Assembly (NCBI GenBank): GCA_001507425.1
Contig: LMAJ01000019.1
Location: forward strand, 1 to 64,000
Length of the DNA: 64,000 bases
DNA from: Flavobacteriaceae bacterium CRH
GTDB lineage: Bacteria; Bacteroidota; Bacteroidia; Flavobacteriales; Flavobacteriaceae
Reading direction: 5' to 3'
The position numbers and the translations under genes were made by a program. The notes below the pieces were generated by a model. It worked only from the letters and a program-made list of their open reading frames with translations, searched no databases and was not told the origin of the DNA. This document shows, one piece after another, positions 17,798 to 27,379 of the stretch (the stretch's first letter is position 1; every line of letters starts with the position of its first letter).

Positions 17798-18274
17798 ATG
17801 AAACGAATGATAAACACATTAGCCTTTTTTATATTGTTTTTAAGCAGAGAAGCAAAAGGCCAGACAAATAGTGAAGTTTTAAAAATGGATCTTCTGAAAA
17901 GTGAAATCATAAAGATGGACAGTTTGCTTTTTGAAGTTTCTTTTAATCAATGTGATGCTTCTCTTTTTAAAAAAATAATAGCGGAAGATGTCGAGTTTTA
18001 CGACGATCGTTTCGGATTAAATACTTCTAAAGGAAACGAAATAAAATCACTGGCAGAAAAATGTGCAGGAACCAAAAAACTTACCAGAAAATTAAATTAC
18101 TGTACAATTGATAAATTGGGAGATTTTGGTGCTGTGCAATTAGGCGAACATACTTTTTATGTTGATGGAATCCCTGAAGGAACCGGAAAATTTATTCATA
18201 TCTGGGAACGAAAAGATAATGAATGGAAACTGAAACGAATTGTGAGTTATGAGCACAGAGGCATTAAAAAATAA
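17798..18274 (+). CDS. Secreted NTF2-like protein (DUF4440 type), copy 2
   Basis: 158 residues with a signal peptide (AKGQ at about 19-22). It shares the layout of copy 1: MDSLLFEVSFNQCDASLFKKIIAEDVEFYDDRFG and IHIWERKDNEWKLKRIVSYEHR. The tandem pair is an old duplication with clear divergence. It is probably cotranscribed with copy 1. Confidence 0.8.
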   Translation: MKRMINTLAFFILFLSREAKGQTNSEVLKMDLLKSEIIKMDSLLFEVSFNQCDASLFKKIIAEDVEFYDDRFGLNTSKGNEIKSLAEKCAGTKKLTRKLNYCTIDKLGDFGAVQLGEHTFYVDGIPEGTGKFIHIWERKDNEWKLKRIVSYEHRGIKK

Positions 18275-18335
18275 CTTTTAGTTTATATTAATATTCATCA
18301 TTTTAATAAAATGAAAAAAAAAATTTGATTGATTT

Positions 18336-18361
18336 TGAAACCAAATCATAAATCAATCGTC
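18336..18361 (+). promoter_or_regulatory. Putative ECF-sigma promoter of the serine hydrolase gene
   Basis: TGAAAC (18336-18341), 16 bases, CGTC (18358-18361), then TAATAATTTA. Both boxes, the spacing and the following TAATnA bases match the element at 15382-15407. The serine hydrolase starts 129 bp downstream; its leader also holds ATCAATCA. Confidence 0.5.
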
Positions 18362-18489
18362 TAATAATTTATACATACTATTCATTCAAAAAAAAATGTA
18401 ATTTCGATTCAACTTATTGAATATATAATCATTAGCGAGTTTCATTATCAATCAAAAACAAATCATTTCATTAATCTTAACCCATCATC

Positions 18490-19941
18490 ATGAAAAAATC
18501 AATCAAACTAATTGCGCTCTGCGTAATTTTGCAATTTTTTACATTAACCATTTTTGCTCAGGACAAAGCCAAACAAATCGAACAGCTTTTAAGCAAATAT
18601 AACGAATATGGTCAATTTAACGGATCGGCCTTAATAGCTGAACACGGAAAAATTATTGTACAGAAAGGATTTGGCTTCGCTAATATGGAGTGGAATATTC
18701 CAAACGAGCCAAACACTAAATTCAGGTTAGGTTCTATCAGTAAACAATTTACGGCGTTATTAATTGTTAAGCTAGCCGAAGAAGGTAAGATAAAACTAGA
18801 TGTTCCCATTACTACATATTTACCAAATTATCCAAAAGCTACCGGCGATAAAATAACAATTCATAATTTATTGACACACACTTCCGGGATTCCAAACTAT
18901 ACTTCATTTCCAAATTTTTTTAAAGATGTCAGCCGAAATCCTTATACTCCGGAAGAGTTTGTAAAAACATTCGAAAATTTACCTCTTGATTTCACGCCTG
19001 GAGAAAAGTATAGTTACAGCAATTCTGGTTATTTTTTATTGGGCTACATTATTGAAAAAATCTCTGGTAAATCATACGAGCAATTTTTGCAGGAAACTAT
19101 TCTTACTCCTTTAAAAATGTCTGACACAGGTTTTGACCATAGTGATGTTATATTAAAGAACAGAGCAGCCGGTTATGAAAAAAGGGGCAAAAAAATCACT
19201 AATGCGTCGTATATCGATATGAGTCTTCCGTATGCAGCCGGTTCTTTATATTCTACAGTACAGGATTTATACCTTTGGGACCAGGCGCTTTATACTACTA
19301 AATTGCTTTCGGCAACATCAATGGAGTTATTATTTAAACCTTATATTACTACCGGCGGAAATGATTTTTACGGATATGGATGGTCTATTGAAGAAGTTGC
19401 GAACGGAAATAAAGACAAATTGAAAATTATTCAGCATGGCGGTGGAATTAACGGATTTAATACGATCATTTCCCGCATTCCTGCTGATAAAAATTTAGTC
19501 GTTTTATTAAACAATACGGGCGGAACTATTTTAGATGAAATGAATGATGCTATTCGTGCTATTTTGTACAATCAGCCTTTTGATCAGCCTAAAAAATCAT
19601 TGGCGTTTGAATTATTAGAGGTTTTTACAACTAATGGAACGACAGCTGGCCTGGATAGTTACAAAAAATTAAAAAACGACCCAACTTATGGCATTAAAGA
19701 AGGCGACATGAACAGAGCCGGATATCAGCTATTACAAACAGGAAAGAAGAAAGAAGCAATTGAAATTTTTAAAATTAATGTTGAAGCTTTTCCTAAATCA
19801 GGAAATGTATACGACAGTTTAGGAGAAGCGTATTTGGCCGATGGAGATAAGAAACTAGCTATTGCAAATTACTCAAAAGCTGTAGAACTTGATCCGACGA
19901 ATGAAAATGGAAAAAAAGTGCTGAAAGAAATTTCTAAATAA
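18490..19941 (+). CDS. Secreted serine hydrolase (class C beta-lactamase fold) with TPR tail
   Basis: 483 residues. Signal peptide to about residue 24 (IFAQ). The beta-lactamase/PBP4* fold motifs are S82-I-S-K85 (SxxK), Y176-S-N178 (YxN) and H316-G-G. The C-terminal 75 residues form a TPR-like helical unit (VYDSLGEAYLADGDKKLAIANYSKAVELDP). Such proteins are esterases, peptidases or beta-lactamase-like enzymes; which one cannot be told. A terminator follows at 19977-20012. Confidence 0.88.
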   Translation: MKKSIKLIALCVILQFFTLTIFAQDKAKQIEQLLSKYNEYGQFNGSALIAEHGKIIVQKGFGFANMEWNIPNEPNTKFRLGSISKQFTALLIVKLAEEGKIKLDVPITTYLPNYPKATGDKITIHNLLTHTSGIPNYTSFPNFFKDVSRNPYTPEEFVKTFENLPLDFTPGEKYSYSNSGYFLLGYIIEKISGKSYEQFLQETILTPLKMSDTGFDHSDVILKNRAAGYEKRGKKITNASYIDMSLPYAAGSLYSTVQDLYLWDQALYTTKLLSATSMELLFKPYITTGGNDFYGYGWSIEEVANGNKDKLKIIQHGGGINGFNTIISRIPADKNLVVLLNNTGGTILDEMNDAIRAILYNQPFDQPKKSLAFELLEVFTTNGTTAGLDSYKKLKNDPTYGIKEGDMNRAGYQLLQTGKKKEAIEIFKINVEAFPKSGNVYDSLGEAYLADGDKKLAIANYSKAVELDPTNENGKKVLKEISK

Positions 19942-19976
19942 CAACATCAAAAAACGAACAATAAAATCATTACCCC

Positions 19977-20012
19977 AACTCCGATAAATATCTATTATCG
20001 GAGTTTTTTTTT
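19977..20012 (+). terminator. Terminator after the serine hydrolase gene
   Basis: AACTCCGATAA (19977-19987) pairs with TTATCGGAGTT (19995-20005), followed by a T run. A strong intrinsic terminator. Confidence 0.85.
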
Positions 20013-20075
20013 ATTGAAAATCATTATTTTAGCATAGAAAATCAAAACTGGATTCAAGCATAACAAATCAATAAA

Positions 20076-20492
20076 ATGAAAACTCATACTACAAATTATC
20101 AGAACACTTTTATTGAAGCTGCAGTAGATAGTCCTGCTACGCATGGAGAAATTCCGCCAACAAAAGGCGAAAACAAAACAGTTGCCAATATAGAGTTTGA
20201 AATGATCAGTAAGAATCCTTATAAATATTCTTCAGATGAAGTTTTGTTTCAGGTATTCGCAGACAAAAATGATTTAACAAAATCAGCATATAAAGAAGCC
20301 AGAGAACAATTTTTCTCAAAAGGTCAAGCTTGTTTTAGAGCTTCGCCATTAACGAAACGCTACGGCTGGGGAATTCATAATGATGAAAACGGAAAAATCG
20401 CTCTTTACGGATTGAACACTCCGCAATATGAAAAGTTTTCTAAAGATGAAAATCTAAAAATCGTAAAAGCTATGCGAAGCTCAAGGAAATAA
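20076..20492 (+). CDS. DUF6157 family protein
   Basis: 138-residue cytoplasmic protein with the family pattern: TFIEAAVDSPATHGEIPP near the start, YKYSSDEVLFQVFA in the middle and RASPLTKRYGWGIHNDENGKIALYG near the end. It is widespread and uncharacterised. The gene is flanked by terminators and so is likely monocistronic. Confidence 0.8.
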   Translation: MKTHTTNYQNTFIEAAVDSPATHGEIPPTKGENKTVANIEFEMISKNPYKYSSDEVLFQVFADKNDLTKSAYKEAREQFFSKGQACFRASPLTKRYGWGIHNDENGKIALYGLNTPQYEKFSKDENLKIVKAMRSSRK

Positions 20493-20714
20493 ATTTAAAA
20501 TAGCAACACTATAACGATCCGTAATTGTTATCCTACTAACTTTCGATTGTACATTTTGAAAATCTGTTCAATCGGATTTTTTTTATTTAAATGTCATTTT
20601 CGATTGAATATTTAGAACAAAAAAACTATTTTAGCCCTGCCCAAAAAAACGATCTCAAAGCCCTAAATCAATCCATTTGCAACTGTGAATGTTGCACGCA
20701 ATTTGAAATAACCT

Positions 20715-21161
20715 ATGAAAAATTTAAAAAAGCATGCCTTTTTGGTTTTAGCCTTATTTGTATTTATCCCGTCTGTTTGTATTTCTCAAACTTCTGCATC
20801 AATACCAATGCCAACGCAACAAAATACAATTATCGTAAATAAAATTATTGAAGCAACCAATTACAAAACGTATTTCGTTGATTACTGCTTAACTAAAATA
20901 AACGAGAAAAGTTTTAAAGAAAAATGGAACGAGCAAAAAACAAAGGAAATTACAGAAAGTATTAATTTTAAAAACTTTAGAGATGCTGTCTATAATATGT
21001 TTGCTTTTTATAATGAAGTCGACTTAGAGACATTACTAAAAGCATACGAAAAAGATCCTGCTTACCAGACTACAAATGTTATGACCACTAATAAAGTGCT
21101 CCTTAACAATCTGGATATTTATGCTCGTGATATTGTTACCGGGAAATATTTATCTAAATAA
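20715..21161 (+). CDS. Secreted hypothetical protein
   Basis: 148 residues. A clear signal peptide (to about residue 25, VCISQ) is followed by a helical, charged domain without a known motif (KTYFVDYCLTKINEK, FRDAVYNMFAFYNEVDLE). I do not recognise a family. The overlapping ORF 20591-20842 in another frame is rejected. A terminator follows at 21253-21292. Confidence 0.65.
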   Translation: MKNLKKHAFLVLALFVFIPSVCISQTSASIPMPTQQNTIIVNKIIEATNYKTYFVDYCLTKINEKSFKEKWNEQKTKEITESINFKNFRDAVYNMFAFYNEVDLETLLKAYEKDPAYQTTNVMTTNKVLLNNLDIYARDIVTGKYLSK

Positions 21162-21252
21162 GAAGCAAAGGTTCAGAGGGACAAAGGTTCAGAGGTTTTA
21201 AATCCTAAATTTGAAACAAACTCAACTATTCTGTTGAAATTTTATAATTTTA

Positions 21253-21292
21253 AAAAAACCTTTATCAAATTGAAGTTTGATAAAGGTTTTTT
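21253..21292. terminator. Bidirectional terminator
   Basis: Perfect 17-bp stem from AAAAAACCTTTATCAAA (21253-21269) with its complement (21276-21292), loop TTGAAG. It lies between the convergent secreted hypothetical gene (plus) and the RDD gene (minus). Confidence 0.85.
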
Positions 21293-21325
21293 AATATCAT
21301 GACTAAATTAGAAGCATTTTAAAGC

Positions 21326-23026
21326 TTACTTTTTTAATAAAACAACTTTAGGTTCATGTTGATCTTTTGTACCTGATATCTCATAAATAAACTGCTTATT
21401 TAGACTATCATTAATTACTACTTTTATTTTATAACGTTCAATACCTTTTCCTTCTGCCTGCAGATAAATCGGATCATTATTCTCAAATTCCAGAGGAAAA
21501 TCTTTATCATACCAACTTATATTTTTTTCTTCTGATCTTATTGAAAAGACTTCGGCAGGAATACCATTGTTTATCAATCTCAACCTCAATAACAATTCAT
21601 TCTCCGTAAAATTTGGCTCCAGAAAAGCCATTAAATTAGGAGAATTCAACTGTAAAACATCGTTAATATATTTCCCTTTCAATTCAGGAATTTCAGATAT
21701 TCCTAAAAAAGATTTTTTATCGTCTTCACCATAATCAGGAGATTGTTTAAAATCAGTCAAAATCATTCTTTGTAGATCAGTGCGTTTTATTTTTCCTCTG
21801 CGTAGTTTACCTTTCGCATTTGCATATGCCTTTTCAATATACATATTATCGCGTGTTTCTTCCACGTATAAAAATGAAAACTCAATATCTGAATTAGTTA
21901 CTTTCTCGATTTTTAAAAATATATTTCTAAAATCATAGGCATGTGTTGGTAATTGTAATACCGTATTAGTATCAATCGTTTTTAAAGATTCTAATATTTC
22001 TTCATTTTTTTCTTTAAGCACTTTATTCGAATATTCTAAATTCCTTTCTTTTTCTATTTTAACCTCCCGATAATGCATTAAGGTAAAGACAATTGCACAT
22101 ACAGGAATAAGCAACAAATAGTACTTGCCTTTAATTCCGGTTTGTTTTTCTTTGTAAACTACAGTATTAGAAACAGCATCATGCCAATTTGCTTTTGCTA
22201 AAAAAGAAAGCGGATCAAAAGGAATATTTCTGCACAAGGATCTTTTAAAAATGGTCGAAGCAGATACTTTTAAACCTTCTTTATCTACAACTCTGCTTTC
22301 TGTTAAAAATTTACCGGGCGTTGCCTGAAAAAGGCTTTCAAATACGAAATAAAAAAGGGTTCCAAAAAAAATAACGAGAATCGATTGAAGAATTTGTCGG
22401 CTAAATTGTATTTCGATACTTCTAAAAACGGAATCAAATCCTTTTGTATGTGCAAAAATAAATAAGAATTGAAAACCGATAATTCCAAAAATTACTGAAT
22501 CTAAAAGAAAATGCAATAGGCGTTGCCAATTATCTGCTTTAAAAAAAGATGTTTCTGTAGTCCATGTGCGAACAAGAGTTTCATTATCTATAACTTTTAA
22601 TTTATTCAGATAAAGAGTGCTTTTGTAAAAAAAGTAAAGGATAAAAATTCGCAGCCCTGCTAAACCAAGGCTATATATAATTTCCAGCACACTAAGCGGT
22701 CGTTCAGGATAAAAAATATAATAAAAATTGAATGTAAGAATATAACTATTGCTTATTAATAAAACAGGAAAAGCGAAACGTAAAAGCCTGGTTTCTTTTT
22801 CTTTTGAAATATAAAAAGCAACGGCGCCAATCAAAACCAAAATATTAAAGAGTAATATCCAGGAACTTCCACTTATCCACAAAAAATCTTCGCCAATCAT
22901 TAATATATTATAATTAAACTGATATAATATAAAAGAAAACGTTTGGTTAAGGTACTTGTAAAAAAATTGAAAAATGATTCCCGAAAGTGAAATTAATAAT
23001 GCAAAGAGCGTAATTTTTTTATACAT
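21326..23026 (-). CDS. RDD-domain membrane protein
   Basis: 566 residues. The N-terminal half has about five hydrophobic segments (about 6-25, 55-75, 85-105, 115-140). The RDD region follows: RLLHFLLDSVIFGIIGFQFL, then FESLFQATPGKFLTESRVVDKEG, FKRSLCRNIPFDPLSFL and WHDAVSNTVVY (about 170-295). After another membrane segment the C-terminal 250 residues look soluble and unlike known domains. RDD proteins are integral membrane proteins, often proposed as transporters. The additional N- and C-terminal parts are unusual for this family. No operon partner. Confidence 0.78.
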   Translation of the reverse strand: MYKKITLFALLISLSGIIFQFFYKYLNQTFSFILYQFNYNILMIGEDFLWISGSSWILLFNILVLIGAVAFYISKEKETRLLRFAFPVLLISNSYILTFNFYYIFYPERPLSVLEIIYSLGLAGLRIFILYFFYKSTLYLNKLKVIDNETLVRTWTTETSFFKADNWQRLLHFLLDSVIFGIIGFQFLFIFAHTKGFDSVFRSIEIQFSRQILQSILVIFFGTLFYFVFESLFQATPGKFLTESRVVDKEGLKVSASTIFKRSLCRNIPFDPLSFLAKANWHDAVSNTVVYKEKQTGIKGKYYLLLIPVCAIVFTLMHYREVKIEKERNLEYSNKVLKEKNEEILESLKTIDTNTVLQLPTHAYDFRNIFLKIEKVTNSDIEFSFLYVEETRDNMYIEKAYANAKGKLRRGKIKRTDLQRMILTDFKQSPDYGEDDKKSFLGISEIPELKGKYINDVLQLNSPNLMAFLEPNFTENELLLRLRLINNGIPAEVFSIRSEEKNISWYDKDFPLEFENNDPIYLQAEGKGIERYKIKVVINDSLNKQFIYEISGTKDQHEPKVVLLKK

Positions 23027-23091
23027 AAAAAGTGTTTAGATCTCAAAAATAGCAAAATTACTTTAACATTATTTTAAAAAAATAATTACTA

Positions 23092-25485
23092 CTAAATCTG
23101 AGGTTTCAAAACCAATTTTGTCGAAGTTTTTACAATTTCTTCTTTATTCAATTTCATTTTTCTGAATTTACCGGCAACAAACATTTCTGCCTGATCGTCG
23201 TAATGTTTGCTAAACGGATTTCCGGATTGTCCGGTTGGTAAAATGCTCCAGCTGTTTTCTATATCAGAGAAATCTACAATTCTTCTGGTTGAAGGTCCGC
23301 CTTTTACATAATATTTTCCTTCCTCATTATAACCAAAAAACTGATTATTAATTACCTCGTTTGATCCGGGATCTGCAAAAGGGCCAACATTAAATAATTT
23401 TCGCAAAGCGGCAACTTTTCCCATTGGATGTTCGTGTTCAACGGTATGCACTTTTTCCCAAGTCCAGTCAGAAACGGTATTGCCTAATTGTTTCTGAAGT
23501 TCCGCAATTGCCGTATGAAACGATTTTGAAACAATTTCGTTTCTGGTTTCTTTTATATTCTTTGTTTTGATATTATCCCACCAAACCGAATTTTCATTGG
23601 CAATTTGTCTGGCAATAATTTGTTTTCCTAAAGATAATCCGAGAAATAAATTGAAATTATCTGAACCCATTTCATCTTCAAAAGTATTCTTCAAATACAA
23701 ATAAATCCATTTATTATAAATCGTTGGTGCAACATCTTCTAAATTATGAGTTCCTTTCCAGGATTTTAAAGTCGATATTGCTTGGTTTTCTTCTGCTGAA
23801 AGTGACTTCATATTGACATTTGAAATTAAATTCCCGACAACTTCCGGCGCAACAGAAGAAGTATTATCAAAAATCATTTTACTCATCGCTTCTTTATCCC
23901 AATCCGATTTTGCATCCATTAAAGCTGAAATTCTTTTGGCGCGATCTTCCGGTAAATAATAGCCCGGATATAAATAACCGTCTATAGCTTCCGGATGATT
24001 ATTAGCAGAATATACATAACCCCATTTCGGGTTTTCTGCCGATGGATTTTTTGAGAAATCGAGATATTCCGCAATATCATCTTTGCCACTTGTGCCATCC
24101 AGAATAAAATGAGAATTCACGCCTTTATTGTGTTTATAAAGTGTTCCTGTAGCCCACCAAGCCACATTTCCTTTTGCATCGCCATACATTACATTCAATC
24201 CCGGCGCCGCAACCAATTGTACTGCTTTCTTAAATTCGTCTTTACTTTTAGCGTGCGATAGCCCGTAAACTGCATCAAGGATTTGAATAGGTTGTTGCGT
24301 ATAAATCCAAGACATTGCAATAGGATTTTTGCGATCTAAACGTTCCAGTAAATCATTCATAATTGGTCCGTGTCGGCTTGACTTAATCGTCAGCACAACA
24401 TCCGATGTGTCTTTTACTTTAATTGTTTTCTTTATCGTTTGGTAAACTGCAAAACCTGTTGGTGTTTGGTATTGATTTGAATCTCCCGCTTTGTTTTTTT
24501 CCTGATAAAAATCGATATCATCATTTTCGAACATCGTTAAGCCATACGCATAATCACGATTGTGCGCCAATAACGGAAATGGCGTTCCGGCCAGATAACA
24601 ACCGTACAATTCATGATTTGGCGTTACAATATGTGCTTCGTACCAAGTCGCAGGTTGCGAAAACCCAATATGCGGATCATTGGCAAAAATAACTTTTCCG
24701 CTTTTGGTTTTATTTGGTCCGGCAACCCAACTGTTACTTCCTACAAATGGCGGAATTGGCGATTTATCCAGCAATGCCGCAACAGATTTTGCAATTGTGG
24801 TATACTCTTCAATATTCTCTTTTGAGCTTTTAATTCTTGTCGTATTAAATTCGCCTTCAATTCCTAAATCTTTCAGATATTCTGCTCCGTATTTATTGCG
24901 AATATCCGTCAGTAAAGGATCTGTTTTTTGTGCCATTGCAAAACTGAAAGACATATAACCAAAAATATTGTAGACATCTTTTATGGTAAATTTTTCTTTT
25001 TTTACTCCAACTAAAGTAAATTCAATTGGCGTAACGCCTTCTTCTAAATACTGATTAATTCCATCTAAATACGCCAATGTCAATTGATAACTGGGACTGG
25101 TTTTATCTAATTTGGCAATGGCTTTCGCCGAAGCTTCTTCAATACCAATTCCCAAGAAAAACTTATCATTTTTAAGCGCTACAGATCCGAAAATCTCTGA
25201 TAATCTTCCCGGTGCAATTCTGCGGAGCAATTCCATTTGCCATAATCTTTCCTGTGCGTGAACATAGCCGAGAGCCGTCATTGCGTCTTTTTCAGAATCG
25301 GCATAAATATGAGGAACTCCAAAATCATCAAAATAAACAGTGGTTTCTTTTTCGAGATTTTTCAATTGTACTTCACCTTCATATTGAGGCTTGAGGTGAA
25401 AAATGCAGGCGCATAAAGCTATCCCGGCAATAACAATCAAAACGACTAAAACCAACAGAATTTTTTTAATTTTTCTCATATTCAA
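23092..25485 (-). CDS. Penicillin acylase family N-terminal-nucleophile hydrolase
   Basis: 797 residues with an N-terminal signal anchor (about 7-29). The family's self-cleavage site is GSNSWVAG, with Ser250 as the predicted N-terminal nucleophile of the beta chain. ANDPHIGFSQPATWYEAHI follows, typical of the acylase beta chain, and SHAKSKDEF and GDAKGNVAWW occur later. Known members cleave amides such as penicillin G or N-acyl-homoserine lactones; the substrate here is unknown. Divergent from the AsmA-like gene, with about 110 bp between. Confidence 0.88.
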   Translation of the reverse strand: MNMRKIKKILLVLVVLIVIAGIALCACIFHLKPQYEGEVQLKNLEKETTVYFDDFGVPHIYADSEKDAMTALGYVHAQERLWQMELLRRIAPGRLSEIFGSVALKNDKFFLGIGIEEASAKAIAKLDKTSPSYQLTLAYLDGINQYLEEGVTPIEFTLVGVKKEKFTIKDVYNIFGYMSFSFAMAQKTDPLLTDIRNKYGAEYLKDLGIEGEFNTTRIKSSKENIEEYTTIAKSVAALLDKSPIPPFVGSNSWVAGPNKTKSGKVIFANDPHIGFSQPATWYEAHIVTPNHELYGCYLAGTPFPLLAHNRDYAYGLTMFENDDIDFYQEKNKAGDSNQYQTPTGFAVYQTIKKTIKVKDTSDVVLTIKSSRHGPIMNDLLERLDRKNPIAMSWIYTQQPIQILDAVYGLSHAKSKDEFKKAVQLVAAPGLNVMYGDAKGNVAWWATGTLYKHNKGVNSHFILDGTSGKDDIAEYLDFSKNPSAENPKWGYVYSANNHPEAIDGYLYPGYYLPEDRAKRISALMDAKSDWDKEAMSKMIFDNTSSVAPEVVGNLISNVNMKSLSAEENQAISTLKSWKGTHNLEDVAPTIYNKWIYLYLKNTFEDEMGSDNFNLFLGLSLGKQIIARQIANENSVWWDNIKTKNIKETRNEIVSKSFHTAIAELQKQLGNTVSDWTWEKVHTVEHEHPMGKVAALRKLFNVGPFADPGSNEVINNQFFGYNEEGKYYVKGGPSTRRIVDFSDIENSWSILPTGQSGNPFSKHYDDQAEMFVAGKFRKMKLNKEEIVKTSTKLVLKPQI

Positions 25486-25594
25486 AAGATAAAGACCACA
25501 AACAATTTTGTAAAGATGTAACTTAAAGATAAAATCATATAAGAAACGGCATTTTTAAAAGTCTAAATTTATGTATTTAAAATCAATACGATAA

Positions 25595-27151
25595 ATGTCA
25601 ATCTATAAAAAAATAGCAATCGGTGTAATTTCAGTCTTCATTTTTGTGATTTTAGTCAATTTTGGCCTTAATTATTGGATAAAAAAACAATTGCCTGTCA
25701 TTATTAACGAGAAAAACAAAACGGCATACGACATCAATTATGAAAAAATTGAAGTGGCTCTTTTGTCGAGAAATATTTATGCAACAACTTTATTGGTTCA
25801 TCCTAAAAATCAACCTGAAAGCAGCAAAAATGGGCTTTATTCTAAAATAGAATCAATTACGATTACGCATTTTAATATCTGGGATTTGGTTTTTCGCGAT
25901 ATTATTCAGGCCGAAAGTATCATAATAGATAAACCCAGAGTTATTCTTTACAAAAAAGGTGAAAAACTTTTAAACAACAGCAAAAGCATTGAATCTGAAA
26001 TTATTGCGCCTTTTAGAAAAATAATCGCGGTTTCGAATATTTACCTGAATAAAGGTCAAGTTGATGTCGTTTCTTTAGATACCAACAAACCCATTTTGAA
26101 TGCTAAAAATATCATCGTAAAACTCGAAGGTATTTTGATCACTGATGCTACTTTAAAGGAAAAGATTCCGATGAAGTATAAAAAATATGTTTTGCTGTGC
26201 GATAGTATTTACTACAAACCAAGTCAGTTTTATACTATGACAATTGGACAAATTAGCACTGAAAACAACTTTTTGAAAATCAAAAAATTTGAACTTCTAC
26301 CTGCATATTCTCGAAAAGTTTTTATTCAGAAACTCGATAAGGAAAAAGATATTTATACTTTAAAATTAGATTCTGCCATGATTAATACTCTTAAGTGGGG
26401 TTTTAAAAATGACAAGTTTTTCTTCTACACTCCTTCGATAGTTCTTAATCATTTGGATGCGAATATCTACCGCGGAAAAATGCCAAAAGACGATTTAAGC
26501 AAAAAATACCTATACAATCATTTATTGCGAAATATTAAATTTCCGCTTCAAATTGATACTTTACAGGTTTTGAAATCAAAACTGGTTTATGAAGAAGAAA
26601 TTGATTTTGCAAAAGGCCCGGGAATTTTAAATTTTGACAAATTTAATTTGCAGGCAACTAATTTACGAAGTGGTTTTGGTTTGAAAAAAACCAACGACGT
26701 GAAGATTAAAGTGAATTGTATTTTTATGAAAACTTCGCCATTAGATGTAGATTGGAGTTTTAATATTTTAGATAAAAACGATGGTTTTCATATTCAGGGC
26801 GCAATTACAAATTTTGATGTTGCCGCGATGGGCAGATTCAGCAGACCTTATATGAATGCCTCATTTACCGGAGTTTTTACTAAATATCGCTTTAATTTTT
26901 ATGGAAACGATAATACTGCAAAAGGAAATGCTTCTTTAGATTATGATGATTTAAAAGTGAAACTTTATAAAAAGAAACATCCTGAAAAAGAAGCTAAACT
27001 CAAGAGCGCAATTGTTAATTTACTTGTCAAAAATGACTCAAAAGATAAAGCTAAAAACGCTGATGTTGAATTAGAAAGAATTCAGGAAAAATCGTTTTAC
27101 AACTTTTTGTGGAGAAGCATTGCGGAGTCTTTGAAGAAGATTTTGATTTAA
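25595..27151 (+). CDS. AsmA-like protein
   Basis: 518 residues with an N-terminal membrane anchor (about 8-28) and a long beta-rich body. YDINYEKIEVALLSRNIYATTLLV near the start and the late FAKGPGILNFDKFNLQATNLR segment fit the AsmA/DUF748 type of proteins, which build repetitive beta-groove folds for lipid transport at the cell envelope. No neighbour supports a specific task. A hairpin lies at 27309-27331 after the gene, beyond a family C repeat. Confidence 0.65.
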   Translation: MSIYKKIAIGVISVFIFVILVNFGLNYWIKKQLPVIINEKNKTAYDINYEKIEVALLSRNIYATTLLVHPKNQPESSKNGLYSKIESITITHFNIWDLVFRDIIQAESIIIDKPRVILYKKGEKLLNNSKSIESEIIAPFRKIIAVSNIYLNKGQVDVVSLDTNKPILNAKNIIVKLEGILITDATLKEKIPMKYKKYVLLCDSIYYKPSQFYTMTIGQISTENNFLKIKKFELLPAYSRKVFIQKLDKEKDIYTLKLDSAMINTLKWGFKNDKFFFYTPSIVLNHLDANIYRGKMPKDDLSKKYLYNHLLRNIKFPLQIDTLQVLKSKLVYEEEIDFAKGPGILNFDKFNLQATNLRSGFGLKKTNDVKIKVNCIFMKTSPLDVDWSFNILDKNDGFHIQGAITNFDVAAMGRFSRPYMNASFTGVFTKYRFNFYGNDNTAKGNASLDYDDLKVKLYKKKHPEKEAKLKSAIVNLLVKNDSKDKAKNADVELERIQEKSFYNFLWRSIAESLKKILI

Positions 27152-27165
27152 ACATTTATGTGTTG

Positions 27166-27245
27166 ACATAGCCAACGGTTTCAACCGTTGGGACACAATG
27201 AATTCTCACAATCCGTTTCCCTACGGTTGAAACCGCAGGCTATGT
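27166..27245. repeat. Dispersed palindrome family C, copy 1
   Basis: 80 bp from ACATAGCC to GGCTATGT. Each arm holds its own smaller palindrome: ACGGTTTCAACCGT on the left and CGGTTGAAACCG on the right. Other copies are at 42181-42259 and 49841-49917 with lengths of 79 and 77 bp. Confidence 0.8.
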
Positions 27246-27308
27246 GATAGGTAATGTATAATTATTGCTTATGTTTTTTTAAGGAATGACAAAAAATATA
27301 AGAAAAGC

Positions 27309-27331
27309 AAACCTGACAATTATCAGGTTTT
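27309..27331 (+). terminator. Possible terminator hairpin
   Basis: AAACCTGA pairs with TCAGGTTTT around a short AT loop. It lies 158 bp after the AsmA-like gene and 49 bp before the next start. There is only a short T run. Confidence 0.45.
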
Positions 27332-27379
27332 AGAAAAATCCTTTTTCCAATATTTGTTTTTATTTTAATCTAAAAACAA

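Noticed and set aside
14909..20634. Recurring TATTTTAG as an alternative -7 element
   Set aside because: Copies at 14909, 20028 and 20624 lack a well-placed TTG; the last lies in a rejected ORF. AT-rich DNA makes such matches common.
20591..20842. 83-codon ORF on the plus strand, Cys-rich
   Set aside because: It overlaps the signal-peptide gene at 20715 in another frame; its C-terminal half is that gene's shadow.
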